NCBI RefSeq assembly: GCF_964340395.1
Contig: NC_135558.1
Location: 24,360,564-24,424,563, forward strand
DNA: 64,000 bases
Reading direction: 5' to 3'
Origin: Glandiceps talaboti
Lineage: Eukaryota; Hemichordata; Enteropneusta; Spengelidae
Shown here piece after piece: positions 13,801 to 28,200 of the stretch. The notes beneath the pieces were generated by a model. The model was not told the origin of the DNA and made no database searches. It saw only the letters and a list, made by a program, of their open reading frames with translations. Both the position numbers and the translations under genes were made by a program. Position 1 is the stretch's first letter; each line of letters opens with the position of its first letter.

Positions 13801-16800
13801 GCTTACGTCTATTCTCAAGGGTTTTGATGTTAAGTAACTGTAGAGCCTGACTGTAGGATTGAAATGGGTATATTATACGGAGTGCCCTCTTTTGGACACT
13901 CTCCAATGCTGCTCTGAGTTTGTCTGATAGTCCTCCCTGCCATACAACACTGGAGTATTCTAGGCAGGAACGGACTAAATCGTACCTATTCAGGACTCTC
14001 ATGATGTGTAGACGTTTGGATGCTTTGCTTATGATTTCATTAATATGTACATCCCATTTCAAGTTATAGGTGACATTTAATCCCAAACATTTGTAAATAT
14101 TAACAATTTCTAAGACAGATTGACCAATAACAAGAGGAGTGAGATCTACATCAGTCTTCGAAAAAGACAACCTCATTTCTTTGCATTTCTTCGGATTTAA
14201 AGTCATGTTGTTGTTGGAAGACCAGTCAAAAATTCTAGTTAGATCATCTTGTAAGTTAGATTTACTGGTATCATTGCAATGAAAATGTTCTGATATTGTG
14301 GTATCATCCATGAAAATAAAGTGTGAGTTTACAATAGGAACCTGGATATCATTAATCATCAAAATAAAAAAAATTGGACCAAGTTTTGTACCTTGTGGTA
14401 TTCCAGCTTTGACATGTTGCCACGTTGAACACAAATCATTTAAAACAACTCTTTGCTTCCTGTCTGTTAAAAAGTGAGCAACCCATTTCAAAAGGTTGGG
14501 ATTTATATTCAAGTTGATCAGTTTTGACATTAAAATGTTGTGATCGATTTTATCAAATGCTTTTCTGAAATCAAGGAAGCATACTCTTGTCATGTGTTCC
14601 GGGTTTTCAAGTTGTTCAATTCATGTTTGTATCATGTCAACCATGGCCAAAGTCGATGACAATTTCTTGGTACCCGCATACTGTTTTTTGTCTATCTTCC
14701 CTGATACTTCATGTTCTATCCATTTGTCTATTAGTGATTCCATGACCTTACCGATAGTATTGGTTAACGAGATTGGTCTGAAGTCATTTAACGTTGCTGG
14801 GCTAGTGACCTTTGGAAGGGGAACGATGTTAGCTGCTTTCATTGCTGTTGGAACTTTTCCTTCCCTGAATGACGCATGGAATATGTCAGTCAAAGGAGAT
14901 GCAAACTCTTGAGCGAATTCCGTGAGAATTTTATTGGGAATTCTATCAGGACCACCTTTCTTATTCTTGTGAAGTGATTTCAGCAGTTTGACAAGACCAT
15001 TGTAAGTTACAGTTGGTAAACAGTTGCCTTCAGGTAGAGTGTTGATGAATGTGTCATAATGTAGGGGTTCATAGTCTCTTGTAATGTTAATGAAGTGGTC
15101 GTTGATAGCCTCTGCCAAGTTGTTGCCATGGAGTTGCTTACCGTTGATTTCTAACTCTATCATCGACATACTTTTGGTTCTCCCATTCAGCTTGTTTATC
15201 ATTTGCCACCACTGTCTGCTGTCTCCGCCTTTATGATTACCAATCTTTTCCTTAAGTTATAGTACGTCTTCCTGCTCAACTCAATTGCTTTTTTGACTTT
15301 ATTTCTCCAGTATTTATACAATGTGTACGCTACCATTTCTGTATGCTTACTGCCGTTTCTGTATCATTGATTTAATTGCTGTTGTCATGAATGGTTTATC
15401 AGATTGGTGGACTATAATAATCTTTTATGGGAAGAACTGGTTGATTGCTGTTGTAGTTGTATTTAAAAATTGATTGGTCTTTTCTTCGCATGTCTTGTTT
15501 TGGAAAAATTCCACCCAGTCGTGTTTGGTGATCCACTGACCGAACTGACTGATATTTGAGTCTTTTATTGGGCGTGTTCTGATCAACTTTGATCACACTC
15601 TCAGCTTTTCTATCGATGACATTATCACAGTTGCATGGTCCGAGGTACCGAGTGGAGCTAGTAATATTGGCCTGTTGTAAAAACGTTCTATTATTGCTGA
15701 GTATCAAGTCTAAAACCACGTTTTGTCCAGTTGTAGATTTTACTAACTGCTTTAATTGGCAAGTGTTTGAAATGTTTGTAACATCCATTCTATTGATGTC
15801 ACTCATTATAATTGTTCCGGTATATGGGGCATTGGATTTGACTTGGTCCACTGTAGATATGATATGGTCATTCAATTTCCTTTCATTCATCCCTGGTGGA
15901 TGATAGACGCAGCCAATAAGTAATTGCCTTAAGTAAACCCATAATAACTCTGTAGCGTACACTGATAATGGAATGGTATCATCCAAATTTCATTTGAGTT
16001 GACGTGTATGTGAATCAGACCACTGTTTATCAACTTGAACTGATAACGCTATCACTATTTTTGCGATAGGAGACCAAAATTAGTTGAACAGCAAAGATTG
16101 GTGTTTTCCTTACAATATTGCGCGTAATACTGCAGGCTTGGTGTCTCACTTATTATGGCGACAGCAGTAAGCGATAGTGGGCATCTGTTTGTCTGGCTAT
16201 CTTGCTTCAATATGTGATATCATATCCAATATGGCAACCAATTATGTGGAAAGAAATCAAGATTAGACAAAAAACCTGTCACATACAAAGTATAGTCTGT
16301 GATTTATCACTTAAGTGTGCACACTTCGTATTTCAAAGAATTTGATGATGATAATAAAAACACATTTCCTGTAAAACCTATTGTTGTGGCTTCTAGTTTT
16401 GATGCAGTATGTTGATGTAACTTTTATTTGTAATGAATACTTTGTATGATTTATGTCAGTTAACAAATTAACTATTCAACAGTCTTGAAATTTTAAGGAT
16501 AATGACTTTTCATAACTTGTTTATGGATTGAGGGTTTTTTATCTTTCTGCCATGGAACTCATTCATTTGATATCAAAGACAGTCCTTAGTTTAACATTTG
16601 CAATAACCTGTATATGAGTATAAGCATGTATGCCAATATTCAATGAATGACTGCTTGCATGTATACTTATCAAATTGCCACTAGTTTTTAACTCAATAAA
16701 AAATTTTTTGTTAAAGCTTGTCAGTCTGAAAAAAAATATTTATTGTAAAAAATGTACACTCTTCATTCAGATATAACTACATTGTAGATGTTTGTTAAGA

Positions 16801-19155
16801 AACTAACCCAAGGGAGCACTGTTAGTTGACATCTGGTCTGTGTATTATGGTTCAAATGTGTAGTTTCGAGACCAAAGTCAATGCTAAACACCAGTGTTAA
16901 TCAATGTCAGGTACAAGGTTAGGAGGATGTTATGTCATTTCCCAGAATGAACTCTGGAGAGTGGGTGGGGTCAAAACAATCGATATGACAATATACAAAA
17001 TGTACCTCATTTCTTCATTTGAGAAATGAGGAGATAAAACCAGACAGGTTTATCACATAGGTGATAATTGGTGTAAATCAATGGTCAAACTTCACATTAA
17101 TGATTTGCCATATTTTGTTTGGATTTTACATGTTGCTGACTGCAAATTATATTAAAAATTTGATATTTTGTATAATATTTACACCGTTGTCATACCTCAT
17201 AGTTTTCAACAGGAATATGGGCAGGACACTTCAGAGAGATACACTGGTGATCAGATAGGACAGTACACTGGATTTGAAAACTATGACATCTCAGGTGGGT
17301 CAGACCAACAACAAAGTGGCTATGATTCATACACAGAATATGGATATGGTAGAGATAAACAGGCTTGGCAAACTGAACCTCAGCTAGAGTCTGAACCAGA
17401 ACCTGAAGGTATGTTCGACAATACATGTACCGTAATCTAAACCTGAGACTAACTAATTAGTATTAACTTCAGCTATACACGTACAATATTAATCTTCACG
17501 GCTCGGATATGGGAAGGGCCCGACTTTTGGAGGGCCCATGAACTCTACGACCTAGGTCAGCAAAACCCATATCCGGGCTGTAAAGGTTTTATCATATACC
17601 TCTTGAAGTGCTAAAATACATTTGCAATCAATAATTTGGAGATTTTTAGAGACAGTAAGGGATATTATACTGAAAATAAATTGCTGTTCGTTGTTAATCT
17701 CATCTCGTGTCGAGGCCTCATCACATGTATTGCCTGGCGGATTAATTTCAGTATGTTCATATCTCGAGCTCGTCGTGTTCCTTGTATGTATGAGTTGTAG
17801 GAAACACACAAATACACCTGCCAATGCACAAAAAACGGAAAACATGTAACACAAAATTATTGTTAACTGGTTTGATTTGATATTTCATAAAATTCATAAA
17901 AGACTTACTAATTAGTATTAACTTCAGCTATACATGTACAATATTCTAAACCTGAGACTCACTAATTAGCATTAACCTCAGCTAGAGTCTGAACCAGAAC
18001 CTGAAGCTACATGGTCCACTCTGGGACTCGCCGATTGGTATGAACCTCAGCTTTGGTTCAAGATTTCTGAGTTTCAAGGCCACCCATGTCAACTTTCAGT
18101 ACCAAGTTTACTATGTAACTTGCTGTCATTTGATAAATCAGGACAAAATCATATTACACAGCCAGTAATGGTAATTTCATATACATTATCTTTAAGTTTG
18201 TTTGACTATCATTTGTAAGTTTTCCTTTCACATTTGGTACTTTTGAAAGTCAGGGAGGGTATTTTTGAAAATGTTCTTTTTTTCATAAACTCATGAAATG
18301 GGAGAGTCACACTAAACTGTGCATTGACGGTGTAGTGGTCTACAACTTCACAAAAACATGTAATGCAAAAGTGGATTTAAACTGAATGCCTTCCGTGTTA
18401 GTGATCTCCTGGCCAACAACAACATGTAATGTTAAGCTTTATAGAACGTTGTAGCATAGCACTCAATGTAGAAAGTTTTAAAATCCCCCAAAAAAAGAAA
18501 ATTCTTTCTGGTCAGTGCCCATCACTTAAGTACCCCCTTCCCACGTTAATTTTTTTTCATGTTTGTCCAGCCAATTCAGTCTGCAGATGAAAGGGCAAAC
18601 ACAAATTAAAGTAACTCTCCCTACATTAATTGCCAACATTGAAGACAACTGCAAAACTAATCATATAACTAGCCTATGACATCTGCCCCACATACACACT
18701 TGCTGTAAAATACTAAATAAAAAGAACAGTAACTGCAATGCAAGTAGATTGATTAACATTTATTGAGAATGTAAAAAAAAAAATTGCATCGTCACACCAC
18801 TTTAGCCAACGTTTCCTGACAAGAAACTATTTTTTCTTTTTTAGGGGCCTACCAAAATATGTCAATAACTTATTAAAACTAAAGCTACATCAATAATATT
18901 TTCAGGACAAGTGTGCTTTGGTATCCCAAGTGTATGTACCAAGTTATAATGAATTTGAAGCGTGCATTCTTGAGATATAGCCTAATTATCAAAATTATTG
19001 AAAACCATTAATTACGTAAATTGCTCATTAATATTCATAGGATGTTTACCAAAACCTAATAAGTTCTTGCCATTACCCTATAGAACATGTGTACAAAATT
19101 TCGTTTGAATTGAGCCAGCCGTGTTGGATGGGGAAAACGATGACACAGACAGACA

Positions 19156-19220
<65 letters not shown>

Positions 19221-22200
19221 TTTCACCCACTAATACATCGCTTTCTTACGGAAGAAAAAATGAAACAAGTTGTAACAAGATTGGGATTTTATTCAATCAT
19301 ATGTTTATTAATTTTTAAGTTCTTGGTCCTTGTCTGAAAAAAAATGAATCATAAATTTGAGCACTGATATCCATTGATATTTAGATTAAATGATTGTGAC
19401 AAGCTGGCTGTCCTATCTTTCTAAACAATATATACTCTGAAGAAATGACTTAAAATTACACAATTTTAATTGCCTTTTTTTCCTAAGGTGTAATGTGTGG
19501 TACATTATTTTCAAAAGACAGCTTACTGGGAACTGTTGTTGTGAATGGAATATTTTTTTATGAAGTTAACAGTATATGACTGTGTAATGTAATATATATA
19601 ATTTCGTAGACAATAAATCATTATCCCCTCTCCTGCCAAAATGACCCCACTTTTTTGCAACAACGGGCCTTTGTTCCCACCTGTTAGAAACCTTGGTAAA
19701 ATCACTGATGATGTACATGTAAAATCTGAATAATACAAAAGGTACATGAGCTATGAATGAAATACTTAATTAAGTAATCACTAACTTGGGTAGTTTGCCT
19801 GTATAAAGAGCGTATAAATATTCATACAATTTTACCTCCTGTTAGAGACATAAGTTAAATTCATAAGTTTAGAATATTAATATTTTAATGATCCAATGAG
19901 ACACATTAGTGTGCATCACAATTTTTAACTGTAGCCACCAGAACTGAACGGAAATAGACTTTCAAAGATAGAACTGGCAAGGGGTCTATACACCTTGAGG
20001 TAACAATTATAGAGATAGAACTAACAAGGGGTCTATACACCTTGAGGTAACAATTATTGAGATAGAACTAACAAGGGGTCTATACACCTAGAGGTAAAAA
20101 TTATAGAGATAGAACTAACAAGGGGTCTATACACCTTGAGGTAACAATTATAAAGATAGAACTAACAAGGGGTCTATACACCTTTAGGTAAAAATTATAG
20201 AGATAGAACTAACAAGGGGTCTATACACCTTGAGATAACAATTATAAAGATAGAACTAACAAGGGGTCTATACACCTTTAGGTAAAAATTATAGAGATAG
20301 AACTAACAAGGGGTCTATACACCTTGAGGTAACAATTATAAAGATAGAACTAACAAGGGGTCTATACACCTAGAGGTAAAAATTATAGAGATAGAACTAA
20401 CAAGGGGTCTATACACCTTGAGATAACAATTATAGAGATAGAACTGGCAAGGGGTCTATACACCTAGAGGTAACAATTATAAAGATAGAACTAACAAGGG
20501 GTCTATACACCTTGAGGTAACAATTATTGAGATAGAACTAACAAGGGGTCTATACACGTTGATGTAACAATTATAAAGATAGAACTAACAAGGGGTCTAT
20601 ACACCTTGAGGTAACAATTATAAAGATAGAACTAACAAGGGGTCTATACACCTTTAGGTAAAAATTATAGAGATAGAACTAACAAGGGGTCTATACACCT
20701 TGAGATAACAATTATAAAGATAGAACTAACAAGGAGTCTATACACCTTGAGGTAACAATTATTGAGATAGAACTAACAAGGGGTCTATACACGTTGAGAT
20801 AACAATTATAGAGATAGAACTAACAAGGGGTCTATACACCTTGAGATAACAATTATAAAGATAGAACTAACAAGGGGTCTATACACATGGAGGTAACAAT
20901 TATAAAGATAGAACTAACAAGGGGTCTATACACCTTGAGATAACAATTATAAAGATAGAACTAACAAGGGGTCTATACACCTAGAGGTAAAAATTATAGA
21001 GATAGAACTAACAAGGGGTCTATACACGTTGAGATAACAATTATAGAGATAGAACTAACAAGGGGTCTATACACCTTGAGGTAACAATTATAAAGATAGA
21101 ACTAACAAGGGGTCTATACACCTTGAGATAACAATTATAAAGATAGAACTAACAAGGGGTCTATACACCTAGAGGTAAAAATTATAGAGATAGAACTAAC
21201 AAGGGGTCTATACACGTTGAGATAACAATTATAGAGATAGAACTAACAAGGGGTCTATACACCTTGAGGTAACAATTATAAAGATAGAACTAACAAGGGG
21301 TCTATACACCTAGAGGTAAAAATTATAGAGATAGAACTAACAAGGGGTCTATACACCTTGAGGTAACAATTATAAAGATAGAACTAACAAGGGGTCTATA
21401 CACCTAGAGGTAAAAATTATAGAGATAGAACTAACAAGGGGTCTATACACCTAGAGGTAAAAATTATAGAGATAGAACTAACAAGGGGTCTATACACCTT
21501 GAGGTAACAATTATAAAGATAGAACTAACAAGGGGTCTATACACCTTGAGATAACAATTATAAAGATAGAACTAACAAGGGGTCTATACACCTAGAGGTA
21601 AAAATTATAGAGATAGAACTAACAAGGGGTCTATACACCTAGAGGTAAAAATTATAGAGATAGAACTAACAAGGGGTCTATACACCTTGAGGTAACAATT
21701 ATAAAGATAGAACTAACAAGGGGTCTATACACCTTGAGGTAACAATTATAGAGATAGAACTAACAAGGGGTCTATACACCTTGAGGTAACAATTATAAAG
21801 ATAGAACTAACAAGGGGTCTATACACCTTGAGGTAACAATTATAGAGATAGAACTAACAAGGGGTCTATACACCTTGAGGTAACAATTATAAAGATAGAA
21901 CTAACAAGGGGTCTATACACCTTGAGGTAACAATTATAAAGATAGAACTAACAAGGGGTCTATACACCTAGAGGTAACAATTATTGAGATAGAACTAACA
22001 AGGGGTCTATACACCTTGAGGTAACAATTATAAAGATAGAACTAACAAGGGGTCTATACACCTAGAGGTAACAATTATTGAGATAGAACTAACAAGGGGT
22101 CTATACACCTTGAGGTAACAATTATAGAGATAGAACTAACAAGGGGTCTATACACCTTGAGATAACAATTATAGAGATAGAACTAACAAGGGGTCTATAC

Positions 22201-25200
22201 ACCTAGAGGTAACAATTATGAAGATAGAACTAACAAGGGGTCTATACACCTTGAGGTAACAATTATGAAGATAGAACTAACAAGGGGTCTATACACCTTG
22301 AGGTAACAATTATAAAGATAGAACTAACAAGGGGTCTATACACCTTGAGGTAACAATTATAAAGATAGAACTAACAAGGGGTCTATACACCTTGAGATAA
22401 CAATTATTGAGATAGAACTAACAAGGGGTCTATACACCTTGAGATAACAATTATAGAGATAGAACTAACAAGGGGTCTATACACCTTGAGGTAACAATTA
22501 TAGAGATAGAACTAACAAGGGGTCTATACACCTTGAGGTAACAATTATAAAGATAGAACTAACAAGGGGTCTATACACCTAGAGGTAACAATTATGAAGA
22601 TAGAACTAACAAGGGGTCTATACACCTTGAGGTAACAATTATAGAGATAGAACTAACAAGGGGTCTATACACCTTGAGGTAACAATTATAAAGATAGAAC
22701 TAACAAGGGGTCTATACACCTTGAGGTAACAATTATAGAGATAGAACTAACAAGGGGTCTATACACCTTGAGGTAACAATTATAGAGATAGAACTAACAA
22801 GGGGTCTATACACCTTGAGGTAAAAATTATAGAGATAGAACTAACAAGGGGTCTATACACCTTGAGGTAAAAATTATTGAGATAGAACTAACAAGGGGTC
22901 TATACACGTTGATGTAACAATTATTAAGATAGAACTAACAAGGGGTCTATACACCTAGAGGTAAAAATTATAGAGATAGAACTAACAAGGGGTCTCGACA
23001 TCTTGAGATAACAATCATAGAGATAGAACTAACAAGGGGTCTATACACCTTGAGGTAACAATTATTGAGATAGAACTAACAAGGGGTCTATACACCTTGA
23101 GGTAACAATTATAAAGATAGAACTAACAAGGGGTCTATACACTTGATGTAACAATTATAAAGATAGAACTAACAAGGGGTCTATACACCTTGAGGTAACA
23201 ATTATTGAGATAGAACTAACAAGGGGTCTATACACCTTGAGGTAACAATTATAAAGATAGAACTAACAAGGGGTCTATACACCTTGAGGTAACAATTATA
23301 AAGATAGAACTAACAAGGGGTCTATACACCTTGAGGTAACAATTATAAAGATAGAACTAACAAGGGGTCTATACACCTTGAGGTAACAATTATAAAGATA
23401 GAACTAACAAGGGGTCTATACACCTTGAGGTAACAATTATTGAGATAGAACTAACAAGGGGTCTATACACCTTGAGGTAACAATTATTGAGATAGACCTA
23501 ACAAGGGGTCTATACACCTTGAGGTAACAATTATTGAGATAGACCTAACAAGGGGTCTATACACCTAGAGGTAACAATTATAGAGATAGAACTAACAAGG
23601 GGTCTATACACCTTGAGGTAACAATTATAGAGATAGAACTAACAAGGGGTCTATACACCTTGAGGTAACAATTATAAAGATAGAACTAACAAGGGGTCTA
23701 TACACCTTGAGATAACAATTATAAAGATAGAACTAACAAGGGGTCTATACACCTTGAGGTAACAATTATAAAGATAGAACTAACAAGGGGTCTATACACC
23801 TTGAGGTAACAATTATAAAGATAGAACTAACAAGGGGTCTATACACCTTGAGATAACAATTATAAAGATAGAACTAACAAGGGGTCTATACACCTTGAGG
23901 TAACAATTATAGAGATAGAACTAACAAGGGGTCTATACACCTTGAGGTAACAATTATAAAGATAGAACTAACAAGGGGTCTATACACCTTGAGATAACAA
24001 TTATAAAGATAGAACTAACAAGGGGTCTATACACCTTGAGGTAACAATTATAGAGATAGAACTAACAAGGGGTCTATACACCTAGAGGTAACAATTATAA
24101 AGATAGAACTAACAAGGGGTCTATACACCTTGAGGTAACAATTATAAAGATAGAACTAACAAGGAGTCTATACACCTTGAGGTAACAATTATAGAGATAG
24201 AACTAACAAGGGGTCTATACACCTTGAGGTAACAATTATAGAGATAGAACTAACAAGGGGTCTATACACCTTGAGATAACAATTATAAAGATAGAACTAA
24301 CAAGGGGTCTATACACCTTGAGGTAACAATTATTGAGATAGAACTAACAAGGGGTCTATACACCTTGAGATAACAATTATAGAGATAGAACTAACAAGGG
24401 GTCTATACACCTTGAGGTAACAATTATAAAGATAGAACTAACAAGGGGTCTATACACATGGAGGTAACAATTATAAAGATAGAACTAACAAGGGGTCTAT
24501 ACACGTTGATGTAACAATTATAAAGATAGAACTAACAAGGGGTCTATACACCTTGAGGTAACAATTATTGAGATAGAACTAACAAGGGGTCTATACACCT
24601 TGAGGTAACAATTATAAAGATAGAACTAACAAGGGGTCTATACACCTTGAGGTAACAATTATAAAGATAGAACTAACAAGGGGTCTATACACCTTGAGGT
24701 AACAATTATAAAGATAGAACTAACAAGGGGTCTATACACCTTGAGGTAACAATTATAAAGATAGAACTAACAAGGGGTCTATACACCTTGAGGTAACAAT
24801 TATTGAGATAGAACTAACAAGGGGTCTATACACCTTGAGGTAACAATTATTGAGATAGACCTAACAAGGGGTCTATACACCTTTAGGTAACAATTATTGA
24901 GATAGACCTAACAAGGGGTCTATACACCTAGAGGTAACAATTATAGAGATAGAACTAACAAGGGGTCTATACACCTTGAGGTAACAATTATAAAGATAGA
25001 ACTAACAAGGGGTCTATACACCTTGAGATAACAATTATTGAGATAGAACTAACAAGGGGTCTATACACCTTGAGGTAACAATTATTGAGATAGAACTAAC
25101 AAGGGGTCTATACACCTTGAGATAACAATTATAGAGATAGAACTAACAAGGGGTCTATACACCTTGAGGTAACAATTATAAAGATAGAACTAACAAGGGG

Positions 25201-28200
25201 TCTATACACATGGAGGTAACAATTATAAAGATAGAACTAACAAGGGGTCTATACACCTTGAGGTAACAATTAATAAGATAGAACTAGCAAGGGGTCTATA
25301 CACCTTGAGGTAACAATTATTGAGATAGGACTAACAAGAGGTCTATACATCTTGAGGTAACAATTATAAAGATAGAACTAACAAGGGGTCTATACACCTT
25401 GAGGTAACAATTATAGAGATAGAACTAACAAGGGGTCTATACACCTTGAGGTAACAATTATAAAGATAGAACTAACAAGGGGTCTATACACCTTTAGGTA
25501 ACAATTATTGAGATAGAACTAACAAGGGGTCTATACACCTTGAGGTAACAATTATAAAGATAGAACTAACAAGTGGTCTATACACGTTGATGTAACAATT
25601 ATAAAGATAGAACTAACAAGGGGTCTATACACCTTGAGGTAACAATTATTGAGATAGAACTAACAAGGGGTCTATACATCTTGAGGTAACAATTATAAAG
25701 ATAGAACTGGCAAGGGGTCTATACACCTTGACGTAACAATTATAAATACAAAAAAATATGTGTTAGGGCATAGATTCTCCCCCACTGGCTCTATGCTTGG
25801 GGCATAAACTCTCCACCAACGGGTTTATGGTTGGGGCATAGATTCCCCACCAAGGGGTCTATGGTTTGGGCATAGATTCTCCATCAAGGGGTCTATGGTT
25901 CGGGCATAGATTCTCCACCAACAAATCCATGGTTAGGGCATAAACACTCCACCAATGGGTGTATGGTTGGGGCATTGATTCTCCACCAATGGGTGTATGG
26001 TTGGGGCATAAACACTCCATCAATGGGTCTATGGTTGGGGCATAATCCCTTGACCATATGGATTCCCTAGTAGAAATAAATGTACCATATTTTGTATGTA
26101 AAAATGATTAAATCCTCCAAAATTATTATAGATGTACCTGATCCAGGGAGATTGACACCACAGAAATATATGATACCCCATGTTGTGGCAAGGTTTAGTT
26201 CCAGTGGGCAGCTGATAAAAGTACTAGCAAACAACCCAACTGATGGTATGACTGCAACTGTTGAGATGCACTCTCTGGAGGTAAGATAGATGTTGTTGTA
26301 ACATACCTATTACAATCGAATTCAATCGAGCAGCGTGAAAAGAATAGACACAACTGTGATTTTCAAGATGAACTCAATTGATAAGACCCCTGTATATAAA
26401 CAACTACACTCTTTGAAAAGTTGAATTCAAACAATCAACGCCATGTGTGGTATTTGATTACAGAAGGTCGTAAAATATGACTATGCCTTACCTCGACTGA
26501 AGTTGATGTTATTATATTTAGAACACTAGTTCTAAACTGGTACAGTATTTTGGTAAAAGTAATTATGTTTTTAATACTTAATACTGTACCAGTTTAGAAC
26601 TAGACTATTAGAACACAGACCCAAGAAAAAGGAGAATGTATTTTAAATTCAAAAAGGTTCTTTTAGTCAGAAATAACGGTGACCAGTGAGGAACAAATCA
26701 GATATTATTGTAAATAATTCATGAACAATGAAACAACGATGTCAAAACAAAACAGATGTCAAAACCGTACCATTTTTTTCACACAACAGAAAACAAATCA
26801 TGTTATATTGACACCACAGTTCTTCACATTTTTGCCACGCTATGTATGGAAAGCCCCTCCTTATAACAGTTTAGTTTGCCACAAAACTTGAACTTCAAAA
26901 CAACAACAAATAATCAAACCAACAAAGTCAATAACTTTACATGTAAAGTAAAATATCCAATACATATATTGAAACACATCTTACAAAAAAATATCATTAG
27001 CTTGTTCTGACTGTATCTTTGACTGACACAATCATTCACTGGATGGGTTTAATTTTCATATAAAACTAACGATCACAGGTTGAATTTAGAGGAGGTACTG
27101 ATACCATATCTGCTACGCTATACAACAAGAAAGAAAGAAATACCAAACAAAAACCCCACAACAACGTTGAATTGTACAAGTGCAAAGCCAGTTTTTCAAA
27201 ACGGATGGCCGATGGTAATCATTTCTTATTCCCCGTGCGATGAAGTCTCTGACGGTAAAGGCAATTCCGAAATTTGCTGTGATGATTGAGATTCTCCCGT
27301 CATGTGCACCGTCTTGGTCTTGTGCTGCAGATATTTTATCCAGCAATGATATGGCTAATTGAGTTTGATTAGACGTATCTTGATTATACATGTAGCTATA
27401 GTGAAATTGGACTTGGTAAATAATATAGCAATTGTTGGTTTACCAAGTATGGATTGTAGAATGGTTGTTGGTATGACCCATACAATGGTATAAGTGGTAT
27501 GATATGAGAAGTTGGGGTCTGATATAACGATGATGAAAGAGCTGCTGATGAATAGGGAGTGCTTTGCAAAACTTTGACTGTGATGGGTGGCGTCGTTGTC
27601 TCCAACACTGATGGGACTGAAATGTGTGGTGATATCATTGGTAATGGAGTTGGTGCTGAAACTTTGGTTGATGTAACAGGCAATGATGGAGTTGGCGTAG
27701 CATTTGACGACGTCAATATACCTTCATCATTAGTTGTTGCACGTGTGTCATTTTGTGTCTCCTTCTTGTTGTCTGGAAACACCACCTTATACTTTTCGTT
27801 ATTTTCTAACATTGCTCTGATGGGATTTTTGATTGCTGTTGATCTGTCTTTCTTTATACGACTGTGACGTTCATCAAAAGAATTAATAATCCCCTGAAAT
27901 GTCACTTTAGCAGCATCAATGTTTGCATGGCTATGTCACTTTTTATGACCGGTGTTTTGGGTACAAAACCATTTGTGGTGCGAACCAGATACTTCTTCTT
28001 GTTAGTACTGACTAGTGCTGAGTACACTTTGGAGTAAAAAGACTTAGTGGCTGACTTAAATGTCAACTGTTTTATTTCATAATTGTTCTGTGATTTCTTT
28101 ATGTCTGATTTGAGTTTACAAACAAGGGCACTGGCATTCAGTAGTTCTTGTTTTTTGTTCAGGATGATCATTTATTAGTCCACACTGCTCAGATGAGACG

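Noticed and set aside
17168-17202. Upstream extension of exon 3 starting at an ATG-like codon near 17168
   Set aside because: The splice acceptor at 17202 joins in frame to exon 2, and the upstream part is AT-rich intron with no Sec16 similarity.
19966-25747. CRISPR array
   Set aside because: Units are contiguous 47-bp repeats without unique spacers, the host is an animal, and there are no cas genes.
27559-27867. Plus-strand open frame of 102 codons opposite the accessory gene
   Set aside because: It is the shadow of the minus-strand Pro/Ser/Thr-rich region and has no support of its own.
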